From a virus, in IMG/VR virus record IMGVR_UViG_3300025828_000129, positions 1 through 29,232 of that record: a stretch of 29,232 bases of DNA; one strand, written 5' to 3'. Under the pieces are notes generated by a model. It worked only from the letters and a program-made list of their open reading frames with translations. It did no database searches and had not been told where the DNA came from. The translations under genes were made by a program, and so were the position numbers. Positions 8,363 to 14,344 of the stretch are shown in pieces; position 1 is the stretch's first letter; every line of letters starts with the position of its first letter.

Positions 8363-8460
8363 CCGAACTTTTAAAAAGAAATAGAATTAAAAGGCCTGGA
8401 AGACATTCCAAACAACATAAAGGTAAAAAGAAATCGGAACGAGGACAAGGACATCCTTAA
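8335..8460 (+). CDS. Small, very basic protein (41 residues)
   Basis: ATG at 8335 opens a 41-residue frame ending at TAA 8458-8460. The protein has about 18 Lys/Arg/His-rich positions with the pattern KRPGRHSKQHKGKKK, a type I recall in many marine phages without known function. It begins inside the end of the zinc-ribbon gene and its stop overlaps the convergent minus-strand gene by 4 bases. Nucleic-acid binding is likely from charge alone. Confidence 0.5.
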   Translation: MAKKSKVGVTELLKRNRIKRPGRHSKQHKGKKKSERGQGHP

Positions 8461-8687
8461 ATTTTTGGTTTAGTTTTCTCTTCAATACAATTTGCATATA
8501 GCTTAGTAATGATTATATTATTATAAATAGCTATGGTCGCCATCTCATCCATTTTTTGTTCTGTGGCTTTTATACACTCTTGTTTAGAATTATAATAAAT
8601 TTGAGGCTCTGGTGTCATAGGAATACAACCCTCTTGACCTGATAGGTTAAAATGACACAGTGTAACAATCATAATAAAAGTTTCCAT
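8457..8687 (-). CDS. Small Cys-containing phage protein, possibly secreted
   Basis: A 76-residue protein on the minus strand. It starts METFIMIVTLCHFNLSGQEG, a short hydrophobic segment that could be a weak signal or anchor, then has a conserved-looking pattern with two cysteines and YNSKQECIKA. Short marine-phage proteins with a Y-x-S/W-x-E-C-x-x-A pattern are familiar, and their function is unknown. It is convergent with the operon before it and divergent from the RHH operon. Its upstream region shares the 25-bp palindrome at 8720-8744, so both directions could be controlled together; a weak promoter (TTAGTT-N17-TATTAT on the minus strand) can be drawn across that palindrome. Confidence 0.6.
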   Translation of the reverse strand: METFIMIVTLCHFNLSGQEGCIPMTPEPQIYYNSKQECIKATEQKMDEMATIAIYNNIIITKLYANCIEEKTKPKI

Positions 8688-8697
8688 AATTACGTTC

Positions 8698-8725
8698 TTG
8701 ACAAATTCAAATAATATCCTATATT
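8698..8725 (+). promoter_or_regulatory. Strong sigma70-like promoter for the RHH operon
   Basis: A perfect -35 box TTGACA (8698-8703) and a near-consensus -10 box TATATT (8720-8725) are separated by 16 bases. It points towards the gene at 8763 with a leader of about 30 bases that contains an AGAGGA ribosome site. It is the clearest promoter in the window. Confidence 0.75.
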
Positions 8726-8744
8726 TAGTGTATAACTAAATATA
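8720..8744. promoter_or_regulatory. 25-bp palindromic operator candidate
   Basis: TATATTTAGT and ACTAAATATA form a perfect 10-bp inverted repeat around 5 bases (GTATA). It begins on the -10 box and covers the expected transcription start, where a bound repressor would block polymerase. The first downstream gene encodes a ribbon-helix-helix-like protein, the usual kind of dimer that binds such sites. Confidence 0.65.
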
Positions 8745-8762
8745 TGAAAGAGGATATATAAT

Positions 8763-8942
8763 ATGACAGACTTAAACAAGTATAAAAATGTCTCCTTATC
8801 TTTTGACACGTACAGTAAAATTGATAAGATCAGACGAGTTATAGTTCCTGATACGGTAGTGTCAAGAGCTCAAACTATTAACATACTAGTCAACGAGAAA
8901 GCGAGAGTATTAAATGGCAAACTTGATAAAAAGCGAAGTTAA
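8763..8942 (+). CDS. Ribbon-helix-helix-like DNA-binding protein, candidate autorepressor
   Basis: A 59-residue protein, ATG at 8763 to TAA 8940-8942, preceded by AGAGGA. Residues about 8-53 read as a strand (NVSLSFDTYSKID), a first helix (KIDKIRRVIV), a short turn (PDTVVSRAQ) and a second helix (TINILVNEKARVL). This is the size and order of MetJ/Arc-type ribbon-helix-helix repressors. It is first in its operon, directly behind a strong promoter overlapped by a 25-bp palindrome, so negative self-control is the simplest model. The function is inferred from fold pattern and context, not from a database match. The next gene starts 29 bases before its stop. Confidence 0.6.
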   Translation: MTDLNKYKNVSLSFDTYSKIDKIRRVIVPDTVVSRAQTINILVNEKARVLNGKLDKKRS

Positions 8943-9183
8943 GGAAGATAAAACTATTCCAGAGTTAAAACTTTGGAGAGCTGTATTAGCTCAATTGTTG
9001 GATGATGCTTTTAGTAGTACTTATGCTACTAAAAATAAAAATGATAAAGACGAAGCAAGACAGTACTTACAACATATGCATAGAGACTATGCAAAATTGT
9101 GTAACAACGCAGGTTTCGATCCAAAATTTGTACATACCAAAGTTAAAACATATTTTAAATTAGAAAAAATGAGGAGGATATAA
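8914..9183 (+). CDS. Conserved phage hypothetical protein (89 residues)
   Basis: An 89-residue, mostly helical protein (PELKLWRAVLAQLLDDAFSS; EARQYLQHMHRDYAKLCNNAGFDP). The WRAVLAQLLDDA and later C-x-x-A-G-F-D-P stretches look conserved, and similar small proteins occur in phages as unnamed families; one possible role is as a regulator or structural adaptor. It overlaps the RHH gene by 29 bases and the next gene by a TAATG, which ties it to the same transcript. No catalytic motif is seen. Confidence 0.6.
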   Translation: MANLIKSEVKEDKTIPELKLWRAVLAQLLDDAFSSTYATKNKNDKDEARQYLQHMHRDYAKLCNNAGFDPKFVHTKVKTYFKLEKMRRI

Positions 9184-9350
9184 TGGATGGATGTATGATA
9201 TGCCCTAAATGCAAGGGTAATGGTTATTTAGGAGATAGTAAACAAGAGTGTAAACAAACCGATTGTGATGAATGTAAAAATCAAGGTGAAATTTTAATCA
9301 CCGAAGAAAAGATTTGGAATGAATTACAATTTAACAGGAGAAAACAATGA
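9183..9350 (+). CDS. Small DnaJ-type zinc-finger protein
   Basis: A 55-residue protein starting in a TAATG overlap. It has C-x2-C-x-G-x-G-Y (CPKCKGNGY, residues 7-15) followed by C23, C28 and C31 (CDEC), which is the CxxCxGxG type of zinc finger known from the DnaJ central domain. A stand-alone copy probably binds zinc and a protein or nucleic acid. It overlaps the following membrane protein by ATGA. It is too short for long-ORF filters but fits the operon exactly. Confidence 0.6.
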   Translation: MDGCMICPKCKGNGYLGDSKQECKQTDCDECKNQGEILITEEKIWNELQFNRRKQ

Positions 9351-9463
9351 TTATATTTGGACAACCCATTAACAAAGAAAACGCAAGAAAAATTTGGGAT
9401 ACTTATAAACGAGAGATTATCGCTTTGAGTATTGCCTTTATTTTAGGCGCAGTTATTTTCTAA
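9347..9463 (+). CDS. Tiny membrane protein (38 residues)
   Basis: ATG at 9347 (ATGA overlap) to TAA 9461-9463. The N-terminal 22 residues are polar (MIIFGQPINKENARKIWDTY) and the last 15 (IIALSIAFILGAVIF) make one C-terminal transmembrane helix. It has tail-anchor-like topology. The function is unknown. Confidence 0.45.
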   Translation: MIIFGQPINKENARKIWDTYKREIIALSIAFILGAVIF

Positions 9464-9588
9464 TGAAAAAGAAAAAAAATAAAACCTGGATTATCAGCGG
9501 ATATTATTATGATGGCAAAACTGCCTGGACATTATTAATAGCTGCTGATGGTTCTGGTAAAACAAAAAGGATAAAAGGTATAGCATGA
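9463..9588 (+). CDS. Small hypothetical protein (41 residues)
   Basis: This gene starts in a TAATG overlap and ends in an ATGA overlap with the methyltransferase gene. The sequence is basic at both ends with a central WIISGYYYDGKTAWTLLIAA stretch, compatible with two beta strands. The G-S-G-K-T-K near the end is a chance resemblance to a Walker A loop, since the protein is far too small for a P-loop fold. Its function is unknown. Confidence 0.45.
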   Translation: MKKKKNKTWIISGYYYDGKTAWTLLIAADGSGKTKRIKGIA

Positions 9589-10130
9589 TACAAGGAGATA
9601 GCGTAGAATATGAGCTTCTATCTAAATGGGCTTTAGAATGTAATAACAGAAATCTTAGCTGTGAGATAGGAGTTCGAGAAGGAATGGGTTCTAAAGTTAT
9701 TTTAGAAAGTTTACGGCCCAATAAACACATTGGAATTGATCCTTATGGTAATTTAAACTACCAACATTATGATCATACCGGTGCTTATCAATGTGACTAC
9801 ACAGAAAGTATGCGAGTCCAATTACTACAAGATATGTCTATGTATGAAAATTTTACTTTGTTTCATATGAAAGATACCGATTATATGAATTGTTTTGCTA
9901 CCATGCCTTATGTGTATGACTTTGTTCATTTTGATGGACCTCACATGACCAGGGATGTGTTGAGAGAAGCTGTTTGGTTTGCAGACAGATCTTGTGCGGG
10001 AACACGTTTTGTATTTGATGATTATACTAAATATAACATGGATACGATTGCAGAAGTATTAAGCTTTTGGAAATTTACTATACTAGAGAAAGGAGATAAT
10101 AAAATATGCCTAGAGAGAAAGACAGTTTAA
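9585..10130 (+). CDS. Class I SAM-dependent methyltransferase-like protein
   Basis: A 181-residue protein with a Rossmann methyltransferase layout: motif I CEIGVREGMGS (26-36), an acidic end of the second strand in HIGIDPYG (D52), and a later YDFVHFDGPHM segment (about 110-120) typical of Methyltransf_24 proteins, which act on sugars and related small molecules. FVFDDYTKY follows as a motif that closes the core. The target could be a cell-surface or nucleotide-sugar molecule; DNA methylation is unlikely because no NPPY/DPPY motif is present. It overlaps the preceding small gene by ATGA and the following one by 25 bases. Confidence 0.7.
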   Translation: MIQGDSVEYELLSKWALECNNRNLSCEIGVREGMGSKVILESLRPNKHIGIDPYGNLNYQHYDHTGAYQCDYTESMRVQLLQDMSMYENFTLFHMKDTDYMNCFATMPYVYDFVHFDGPHMTRDVLREAVWFADRSCAGTRFVFDDYTKYNMDTIAEVLSFWKFTILEKGDNKICLERKTV

Positions 10131-10282
10131 TAACTTTACCTACTTATCAAAAGTTCTGGATCCATACGAGACATTATGGCCATGACATAGTGATATGGTC
10201 GGATACAGGAAAAATGACTATCCAATGTATTTGGCCAGATAAACGTAGAGATGATTCTGGAAGAGTAGCCACAAAGAAATAA
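10106..10282 (+). CDS. Small hypothetical protein (58 residues)
   Basis: ATG at 10106, with AAAGGAGA about 10 bases upstream, opens a 58-residue frame that ends in a TAATG overlap with the next gene. It contains FWIHTRHYGHDIVIWSDTG, an aromatic and histidine-rich beta-like core, and a basic C-terminus. No family is recognised. The good ribosome site within the methyltransferase 3' end supports it. Confidence 0.5.
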   Translation: MPREKDSLITLPTYQKFWIHTRHYGHDIVIWSDTGKMTIQCIWPDKRRDDSGRVATKK

Positions 10283-11157
10283 TGATTATCAATACAGAAA
10301 AATTAATAGATATTACTAAAGTCACCGTCGATATAACCGATGGTAGACCTTATATTTATTTTTTATTTCATATTGATGAACATACCCCTCGTTATTCTTT
10401 GATTAACCATAACTATGTACCGGATCCAACAGGAACTTTTGTTATTGATGAAGGTATGGATTTATTTAATAAAAATAAAAGAGTATTAAAATACATAGGA
10501 CAAACGCAAGGTAGATCTATTTTTAGAATCCTAGATCATTATTATGCAGATGAGAAAAGATTGAAATTAAAAGGAGCAGTAGGTCCTGTGTTTACTCATA
10601 TGCGAATCATGAAAATACCGCGTTTTATTTATGACAATGTACGAGTACATCACGAAACTGTTTTGGTAAGAAAATATTTACCTGAAATAAATAAAAATTC
10701 TTCTAGTGTATTTGGTGATATACAAAAAATGATTCTTCTTAATTCTAAAGGTAAGGTTTCTCTTCAAGAGTTGGTGTATCCTTATTTACTTCATGCACGA
10801 GATATTTGGAAAGCAGCAGAAGCCTATAAACGAGAAGATTGGGAATGGGTCAAAGCTAATTGTGCTGTGCCTAATCAATACCGACATTTAACTATCGAAC
10901 AATTAAAAAGTGGTAAGTATAGTTTTGGTGAAAATTTTTGGATGGGTAAAGTACATGGAAAATATTTTGGACAAAAACCAGGGCAGAAAAAACAATTTGG
11001 TAGATGGTTTAGATCGGCTATTGTATTTAAACACAATAAACAATTTCATGCGAAAAAAGAATTTAACCAGAAAATGAATAAATTAAGAAAATTATATGGA
11101 GATGATAACATTAATCAGTTAGTATTGTTTGATGAAGAAAAGGAATTACATAACTAA
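10282..11157 (+). CDS. GIY-YIG-like nuclease
   Basis: A 291-residue protein with the order of GIY-YIG motifs: an IYFLF strand (25-29) in place of GIY, KYIGQTQ (70-76) for YIG, an arginine in SIFRILDHY (R82), a glutamate (E125) and P134-x2-N137 in the LPEIN motif. The second half (about 150-291) is rich in Lys, Trp and aromatic residues and could bind DNA. GIY-YIG enzymes cut DNA in homing, repair or restriction; in phages several are free-standing homing endonucleases. The first motif is degenerate, so activity is uncertain. It forms part of the operon through a TAATG overlap. Confidence 0.6.
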   Translation: MIINTEKLIDITKVTVDITDGRPYIYFLFHIDEHTPRYSLINHNYVPDPTGTFVIDEGMDLFNKNKRVLKYIGQTQGRSIFRILDHYYADEKRLKLKGAVGPVFTHMRIMKIPRFIYDNVRVHHETVLVRKYLPEINKNSSSVFGDIQKMILLNSKGKVSLQELVYPYLLHARDIWKAAEAYKREDWEWVKANCAVPNQYRHLTIEQLKSGKYSFGENFWMGKVHGKYFGQKPGQKKQFGRWFRSAIVFKHNKQFHAKKEFNQKMNKLRKLYGDDNINQLVLFDEEKELHN

Positions 11158-11161
11158 ACAT

Positions 11162-11284
11162 ATGAATAGGTTTCATAAACCTAAACGTATAGAAGATAAG
11201 CGATATAAAGAACAATTAAAACAAATGGATAAAGATATTCAACAAGTAAGAACTATACAAAAGGAGATATATGAAACTAAATAA
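11162..11284 (+). CDS. Possible small charged protein (40 residues)
   Basis: This frame runs from ATG 11162 to TAA 11282-11284 between two good genes and overlaps the exonuclease start by 14 bases. It is almost entirely charged (HKPKRIEDKRYKEQLKQMDK) and would be one helix. There is no strong ribosome site. It fills an otherwise unexplained 113-base gap in a tight operon, which is the main argument for it. Confidence 0.35.
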   Translation: MNRFHKPKRIEDKRYKEQLKQMDKDIQQVRTIQKEIYETK

Positions 11285-11996
11285 ATTATATGAGTATCCC
11301 ACATCCAGCAGAGCCTTGTACGATGGAGAAAGATTATATGATATTGGACAAGAAAAATTACCGAGTGTAACTACTATTTTGAGTGCTACTCAACCTCCTG
11401 AAAAACAAGCTGCATTAGCCGCGTGGAAGGCTAGAGTAGGCGAGGAGCAAGCAACACGGATCAAGGACCAAGCAGCAGCACGTGGGACCACTATGCACCA
11501 TATTATTGAAAGTTATTTATTAGGACAGAATCATTTAGATTTAACTGACATGGGTCAAAATGCTCATACCATGGCAGATCAAATTATTAAAAATGGTTTA
11601 CAAGATAGGTTAAAAGAATTTTGGGGATTAGAGGTGACCTTATATTATCCTGGTCTATATGCCGGTGCTACCGATGTGGTTGGTATTTATGATGGAGAAC
11701 AAAGTATTGTGGATTTTAAACAGAGTAATAAACCAAAAAGACGTGAATGGATTGGAGATTATAAGCTTCAACTTGCCGCATATGCATTAGCGCATAACGA
11801 AGTATATAATACTAATATAACCAAAGGAGTTAATTTAATTTGCACTAAAGATAACTTGTATCAAGAATTTATTTTTGATGGAGAGGACTTTAGAAAAGCT
11901 AAATACGAATGGTTACGAAGAGTAGATCAATACTATAATGAAAGGAATAAAAATGAATCTATTTCACTTACACAAGGACCCAAAAATAATAGCTGA
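11271..11996 (+). CDS. PD-(D/E)XK exonuclease (RecB/Cas4-like phage Exo)
   Basis: A 241-residue nuclease preceded by AAGGAG. Motifs of the RecB-like group are present: LPSVTTIL (30-37), RGTTMHHIIE (71-80), the acidic GATDVV (D135), DFK (148-150) and QLAAYA (Q167 to Y171). These residues make up the D-(x)n-(D/E)-x-K metal site and the downstream Q-x3-Y of YqaJ/Cas4-type exonucleases. It probably resects dsDNA ends for phage recombination or degrades host DNA for nucleotides. The region around 11450-11480 has a few CAAG-type heptamers that do not disturb the frame. The 3' end overlaps the next gene in another frame. Confidence 0.82.
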   Translation: MKLNKLYEYPTSSRALYDGERLYDIGQEKLPSVTTILSATQPPEKQAALAAWKARVGEEQATRIKDQAAARGTTMHHIIESYLLGQNHLDLTDMGQNAHTMADQIIKNGLQDRLKEFWGLEVTLYYPGLYAGATDVVGIYDGEQSIVDFKQSNKPKRREWIGDYKLQLAAYALAHNEVYNTNITKGVNLICTKDNLYQEFIFDGEDFRKAKYEWLRRVDQYYNERNKNESISLTQGPKNNS

Positions 11997-12426
11997 ATAC
12001 CATTGTGATAAACATGTGGTAAAAATGTGTCTAGAAACTGCACAAATGTTATGCAGCGCATATAAAAAACATTATTCTGACGATGGTGATTTATATAAAA
12101 TAGCACATCCAAAACACCCAATGACTTTATGGGTAGGATATGCCCATATGAATTTTAAATTTGCATTAGATGTATTAAAGGCTTTAGGAGATGAGTATAC
12201 CTACAGATACAATAAAATACATGCCTCTATGCGTATTTATGACCTATTAACTACTAAATATACTAGGTGGCATTCCTGGGATGGTTGTTTCACAACACCA
12301 CCTCAATGTATGCCAGATGAATATAAACATGAAGATTATATTATAGCATACAGGAATTACTACAAAGGTGCTAAAAAGGATTTTGCTGTATACACCAATA
12401 GAGAAATACCGGATTTTATGTCATGA
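11953..12426 (+). CDS. Conserved phage protein with DKHVVKM motif
   Basis: A 157-residue protein. The ATG at 11953 is chosen over an in-frame ATG at 11938 because GAAAGGA lies at a normal distance upstream of it. The sequence begins MNLFHLHKDPKIIAEYHCDKH and continues VVKMCLETAQMLCSAY, then has HPKHPMTLWV and MPDEYK near the end. This pattern (two histidine- and cysteine-bearing motifs followed by MPDEYK) recurs in cyanophages and pelagiphages, to my memory as an unnamed family. The conserved His and Cys could bind metal. It overlaps the exonuclease gene by 44 bases and the next by ATGA. Confidence 0.7.
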   Translation: MNLFHLHKDPKIIAEYHCDKHVVKMCLETAQMLCSAYKKHYSDDGDLYKIAHPKHPMTLWVGYAHMNFKFALDVLKALGDEYTYRYNKIHASMRIYDLLTTKYTRWHSWDGCFTTPPQCMPDEYKHEDYIIAYRNYYKGAKKDFAVYTNREIPDFMS

Positions 12427-12605
12427 ATAGTGGTTATATAGATAAAAAAATGAAGGAATTAGATAGCATCAAAAAAATGATTGATGTTACATCTGGAGAA
12501 GTACGTAAAAGTTGGAAAGATAAATGGTACTCTTTGGCAAAGAATATAGGTAAGAGCATTGAGATGATGGATACTATAAAAAAGAGAGGTCATAAAAATC
12601 AATGA
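12423..12605 (+). CDS. Small charged helical protein (60 residues)
   Basis: This gene starts in an ATGA overlap with the previous one and is the last of the long operon before the non-coding region at 12606. The sequence is lysine-rich and helical (KKMKELDSIKKMIDVT, WKDKWYSLAKNIGKSIEMMD). No family is recognised. Confidence 0.5.
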   Translation: MNSGYIDKKMKELDSIKKMIDVTSGEVRKSWKDKWYSLAKNIGKSIEMMDTIKKRGHKNQ

Positions 12606-12613
12606 CTTATTCC

Positions 12614-12807
12614 ATTGTAGTCTATATAGTACTTTTTAAAAGGGTAAAAATATTTTTTGAAAAAATTTTTTTGTCAAAAAAGTCTCTACAATCCCTACAA
12701 TCACAAAAAATTGTTATATACCAATGGTTTTAGAGCAAAAAATTGTAGGGAAGCATTTACTACAATCCCGACAATCGTTACAGGCTACCATTCTAGACTC
12801 TACAATC
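12614..12807. repeat. CTACAAT iterons, candidate replication origin or control region
   Basis: Seven copies of CTACAAT(C) or its complement lie in 194 bases: ATTGTAG at 12614 and 12742, CTACAATC at 12686, 12695, 12760 and 12800, and CGACAATC at 12769. Two pairs sit at an exact 9-base period (12686/12695 and 12760/12769). The surrounding DNA is very AT-rich with long A and T tracts. The whole non-coding stretch 12606-12969 otherwise has only a weak frame at 12724-12963, which I reject. Iterons in AT-rich DNA are typical of initiator-bound origins, but TACAAT also resembles a -10 box, so a promoter array is an alternative. Confidence 0.55.
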
Positions 12808-12953
12808 GAAAATAGTAATCATAAATTTACTAATTTTATATCAAATGCTCTAGAATTGTTATTTTATGCTAAAATAGGAAAAATTTCCTCTGCGCTAGCA
12901 AAACCATTTTTATGTTTTATAAAAACCATTTATGGTTTTAAAAAGTACTATAT
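12624..12953. repeat. 18-bp perfect inverted repeat enclosing the iteron region
   Basis: The 18 bases at 12624-12641 are the exact reverse complement of 12936-12953, with 294 bases between (outer arm starts ATATAGTAC, inner part TTTTTAAAA). The pair brackets the iterons. A small 8-bp hairpin (AAAACCAT-TT-ATGGTTTT, 12922-12939) abuts the right arm. No transposase, and no obvious target duplication, is present, so a mobile-element reading is weak; a long-range stem or origin boundary is preferred. Confidence 0.6.
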
Positions 12954-12969
12954 GGATATATAGGTAGGT

Positions 12970-13254
12970 ATGCCAAAAAAGAAATCTAAATATAAATCAC
13001 TGGTTATAAATAAAAAGCGATATTATTTTTATAAAATAGTTTGGTTAGATATAGTTGGAGATTCCGGCCACGCTGACGTTAATGAGTTTATGAAGTTAAA
13101 TCCAGTTGAAATGGTAAGTTACGGATATATTTTTAGTAAGGATAATCAATGTGTTAGGACATTTGCGTCTTATGATACCACTTCAGAGTCATTTTCTGAT
13201 AGAAATTGTTTCCCAAATGGGTGTATAAAGCAGCTTCAAAAAATAAACATCTAA
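12970..13254 (+). CDS. Conserved small phage protein (94 residues)
   Basis: A 94-residue protein that begins with a lysine-rich stretch (PKKKSKYKSLVINKKR), then YKIVWLDIVGDSGHADVNEF and a beta-rich C-terminal part. The WLDIV-x-x-SG pattern followed by a turn and a hydrophobic strand ending in FPNGCIKQL recurs in small phage proteins that I recall without function. It is the first gene after the iteron region, with a weak GGTAGG ribosome site. The next gene follows after 13 bases. Confidence 0.6.
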   Translation: MPKKKSKYKSLVINKKRYYFYKIVWLDIVGDSGHADVNEFMKLNPVEMVSYGYIFSKDNQCVRTFASYDTTSESFSDRNCFPNGCIKQLQKINI

Positions 13255-13267
13255 CCAAGGAGACAAC

Positions 13268-13426
13268 ATGCCTAAGAAAAAGAAAACAGAAACTGTAGAA
13301 GATATCTTAGATAGGATTATGGAAGATATAGATCTTATCAGAGAAAAGTGTGTGTGTAATGGTGATGAGGATTATTCATCGGAGGATGATGATGATGATT
13401 CTTTTGATGACGAAGACCAAGAGTAG
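13268..13426 (+). CDS. Small protein with very acidic C-terminus
   Basis: A 52-residue protein with AAGGAG upstream of the ATG at 13268. It starts PKKKKTETVEDIL, has CVC at residues 28-30 and ends in an almost uninterrupted run of Asp, Glu and Ser. The acidic tail is encoded by GAT/GAG repeats. The last 55 bases lie opposite the serine-rich tail of the minus-strand terminase small subunit, so one simple-sequence tract codes in both directions. The tail could be a DNA mimic or a protein-binding tail; this is inference. Confidence 0.55.
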   Translation: MPKKKKTETVEDILDRIMEDIDLIREKCVCNGDEDYSSEDDDDDSFDDEDQE

Positions 13427-14031
13427 GTATCAGACTCTATTAAGGTTGAATCGATTACAGTTGGCTCTACTGTTTTTGGCAGTGTCCTGTTTGTCTTTGG
13501 TTTTGCTTTTTTAATTTCAGATTTAAATTCTTCAACTTCAACACCTTCAAGGATGGGCGAATACTGATCTAAAACTTCAGCTATTCGCTTATCCAATTCT
13601 TCTTCGGATAAATCATCTAATTTACCAGTTCTAATTATTTTCTGTTCTATGTATAATCCTGCGGCCTTTCCTCTTGCTACTTCAGCATTGATAGCAGCAC
13701 TCCATGCACCTTTTAATCTAGCCTCATCTCTAAGTTTAGCTAATTCAACAATATGTTTTCCAAAATCAACATCATATTTTTTCTGATACTCAGATCTTAA
13801 TTCTCCAATATATTGAGCTACCAAAGGATACATTTTTGGATTTTTAAGCTCACTTGCTGTGATACGTGCTCTATCTTCTGCATATCCTGCTTCAACAGCG
13901 CATTCATATGCAGTCTTTCTACCTTCATTGGTAACAAGTAATTGAGCAAATTTTCTTTGCATTTCTGTAAGTCTTTTAGGTAATCCCATAACTTGACAAA
14001 TAACGTAACAATGAGTATATGTCAATTGCAT
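13372..14031 (-). CDS. Terminase small subunit (TerS)-like protein
   Basis: A 219-residue protein on the minus strand. Residues 19-60 match the Terminase_2 helix-turn-helix pattern: RLTEMQRKFAQLLVTNEGRK, then AYECAVEAGYAEDRARITASEL. A helical middle (about 75-170) should form the oligomerisation core, and the C-terminus is low in complexity and serine-rich. TerS recognises the packaging site and activates TerL. The ATG at 14031 is supported by AGGAG 8 bases upstream; an ATG at codon 15 lacks one. It is unusual in being antisense to, and about 5 kb from, terL. Its 3' end overlaps an acidic-protein gene by 55 bases. Confidence 0.82.
   Translation of the reverse strand: MQLTYTHCYVICQVMGLPKRLTEMQRKFAQLLVTNEGRKTAYECAVEAGYAEDRARITASELKNPKMYPLVAQYIGELRSEYQKKYDVDFGKHIVELAKLRDEARLKGAWSAAINAEVARGKAAGLYIEQKIIRTGKLDDLSEEELDKRIAEVLDQYSPILEGVEVEEFKSEIKKAKPKTNRTLPKTVEPTVIDSTLIESDTYSWSSSSKESSSSSSDE
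13993..14021 (+). promoter_or_regulatory. Sigma70-like promoter inside the terS start region
   Basis: TTGACA (13993-13998), a 17-base spacer and TATATG (14016-14021) form a good plus-strand promoter that would serve the gene at 14110. The complement also reads TTGACA at about 14021-14026, so the two -35 boxes face each other (TTGAC...GTCAA); the minus-strand -10 (TTATTT) is weaker. Confidence 0.45.
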
Positions 14032-14041
14032 AAGATACTCT

Positions 14042-14099
14042 CCTGGGGTTGGCTTACGAAGTATAACCTTGTTAAGTAGTACGGATACTGGGCCCCAGG
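14042..14099. other. 7-bp GC-rich inverted repeat in a divergent intergenic gap
   Basis: CCTGGGG (14042-14048) pairs with CCCCAGG (14093-14099), with an inner AGTA-CGGA-TACT hairpin. The repeat fills the gap between divergent terS and the gene at 14110 and overlaps the terS ribosome site. It may be a regulatory structure or a TerS binding site; it is too short and lacks a T arm for a tRNA. Confidence 0.4.
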
Positions 14100-14109
14100 T
14101 TTAAAAACT

Positions 14110-14331
14110 ATGAAATCAAAAGAATTACAGCAAGTATTATCTAAATTTTTAAAATCAGAGGCAGCAGGTAATGCCAGAGTACAAGTAGTACTTCCTAATG
14201 GAGATTACTATGACATCAAAGGAATGCAGTTATTAGAAAATAAACTAATTGGAGTACGTGAAACACATAGACTTGCTATTACTATAATGCCAGAAACTTG
14301 GCGTATGGGTAAGGTTATCAACAAACTGTAA
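14110..14331 (+). CDS. Conserved small phage protein (73 residues)
   Basis: A 73-residue protein with an N-terminal helix (KELQQVLSKFLKSEAAGN) followed by beta strands (ARVQVVLPNGDYYDIKGMQLL) and HRLAITIMPE. The strand pattern suggests a small barrel. I recall similar short phage proteins without function. It stands after a plausible promoter at 13993 and the GC-rich inverted repeat; the ribosome site is weak. Confidence 0.6.
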   Translation: MKSKELQQVLSKFLKSEAAGNARVQVVLPNGDYYDIKGMQLLENKLIGVRETHRLAITIMPETWRMGKVINKL

Positions 14332-14344
14332 TTACGTTAAAAAC

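Noticed and set aside
9550-9575. G-S-G-K-T as a Walker A in the 41-residue protein at 9463
   Set aside because: The protein is too short for a P-loop fold and lacks the preceding glycine-rich loop context and Walker B.
12624-12953. MITE or insertion sequence bounded by an 18-bp inverted repeat
   Set aside because: No transposase and no clear target-site duplication; interior iterons suggest an origin or control region instead.
12724-12963. A 79-codon plus-strand frame in the iteron region
   Set aside because: No ribosome site, unusual composition, starts inside repeats, and codes through the iterons and the inverted-repeat arm. A non-coding reading explains the features better.
14042-14099. 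tRNA-like acceptor stem (CCTGGGG/CCCCAGG)
   Set aside because: Only 58 bases, no T-arm GTTCRANYC, no anticodon stem of the right form and no CCA-type end.
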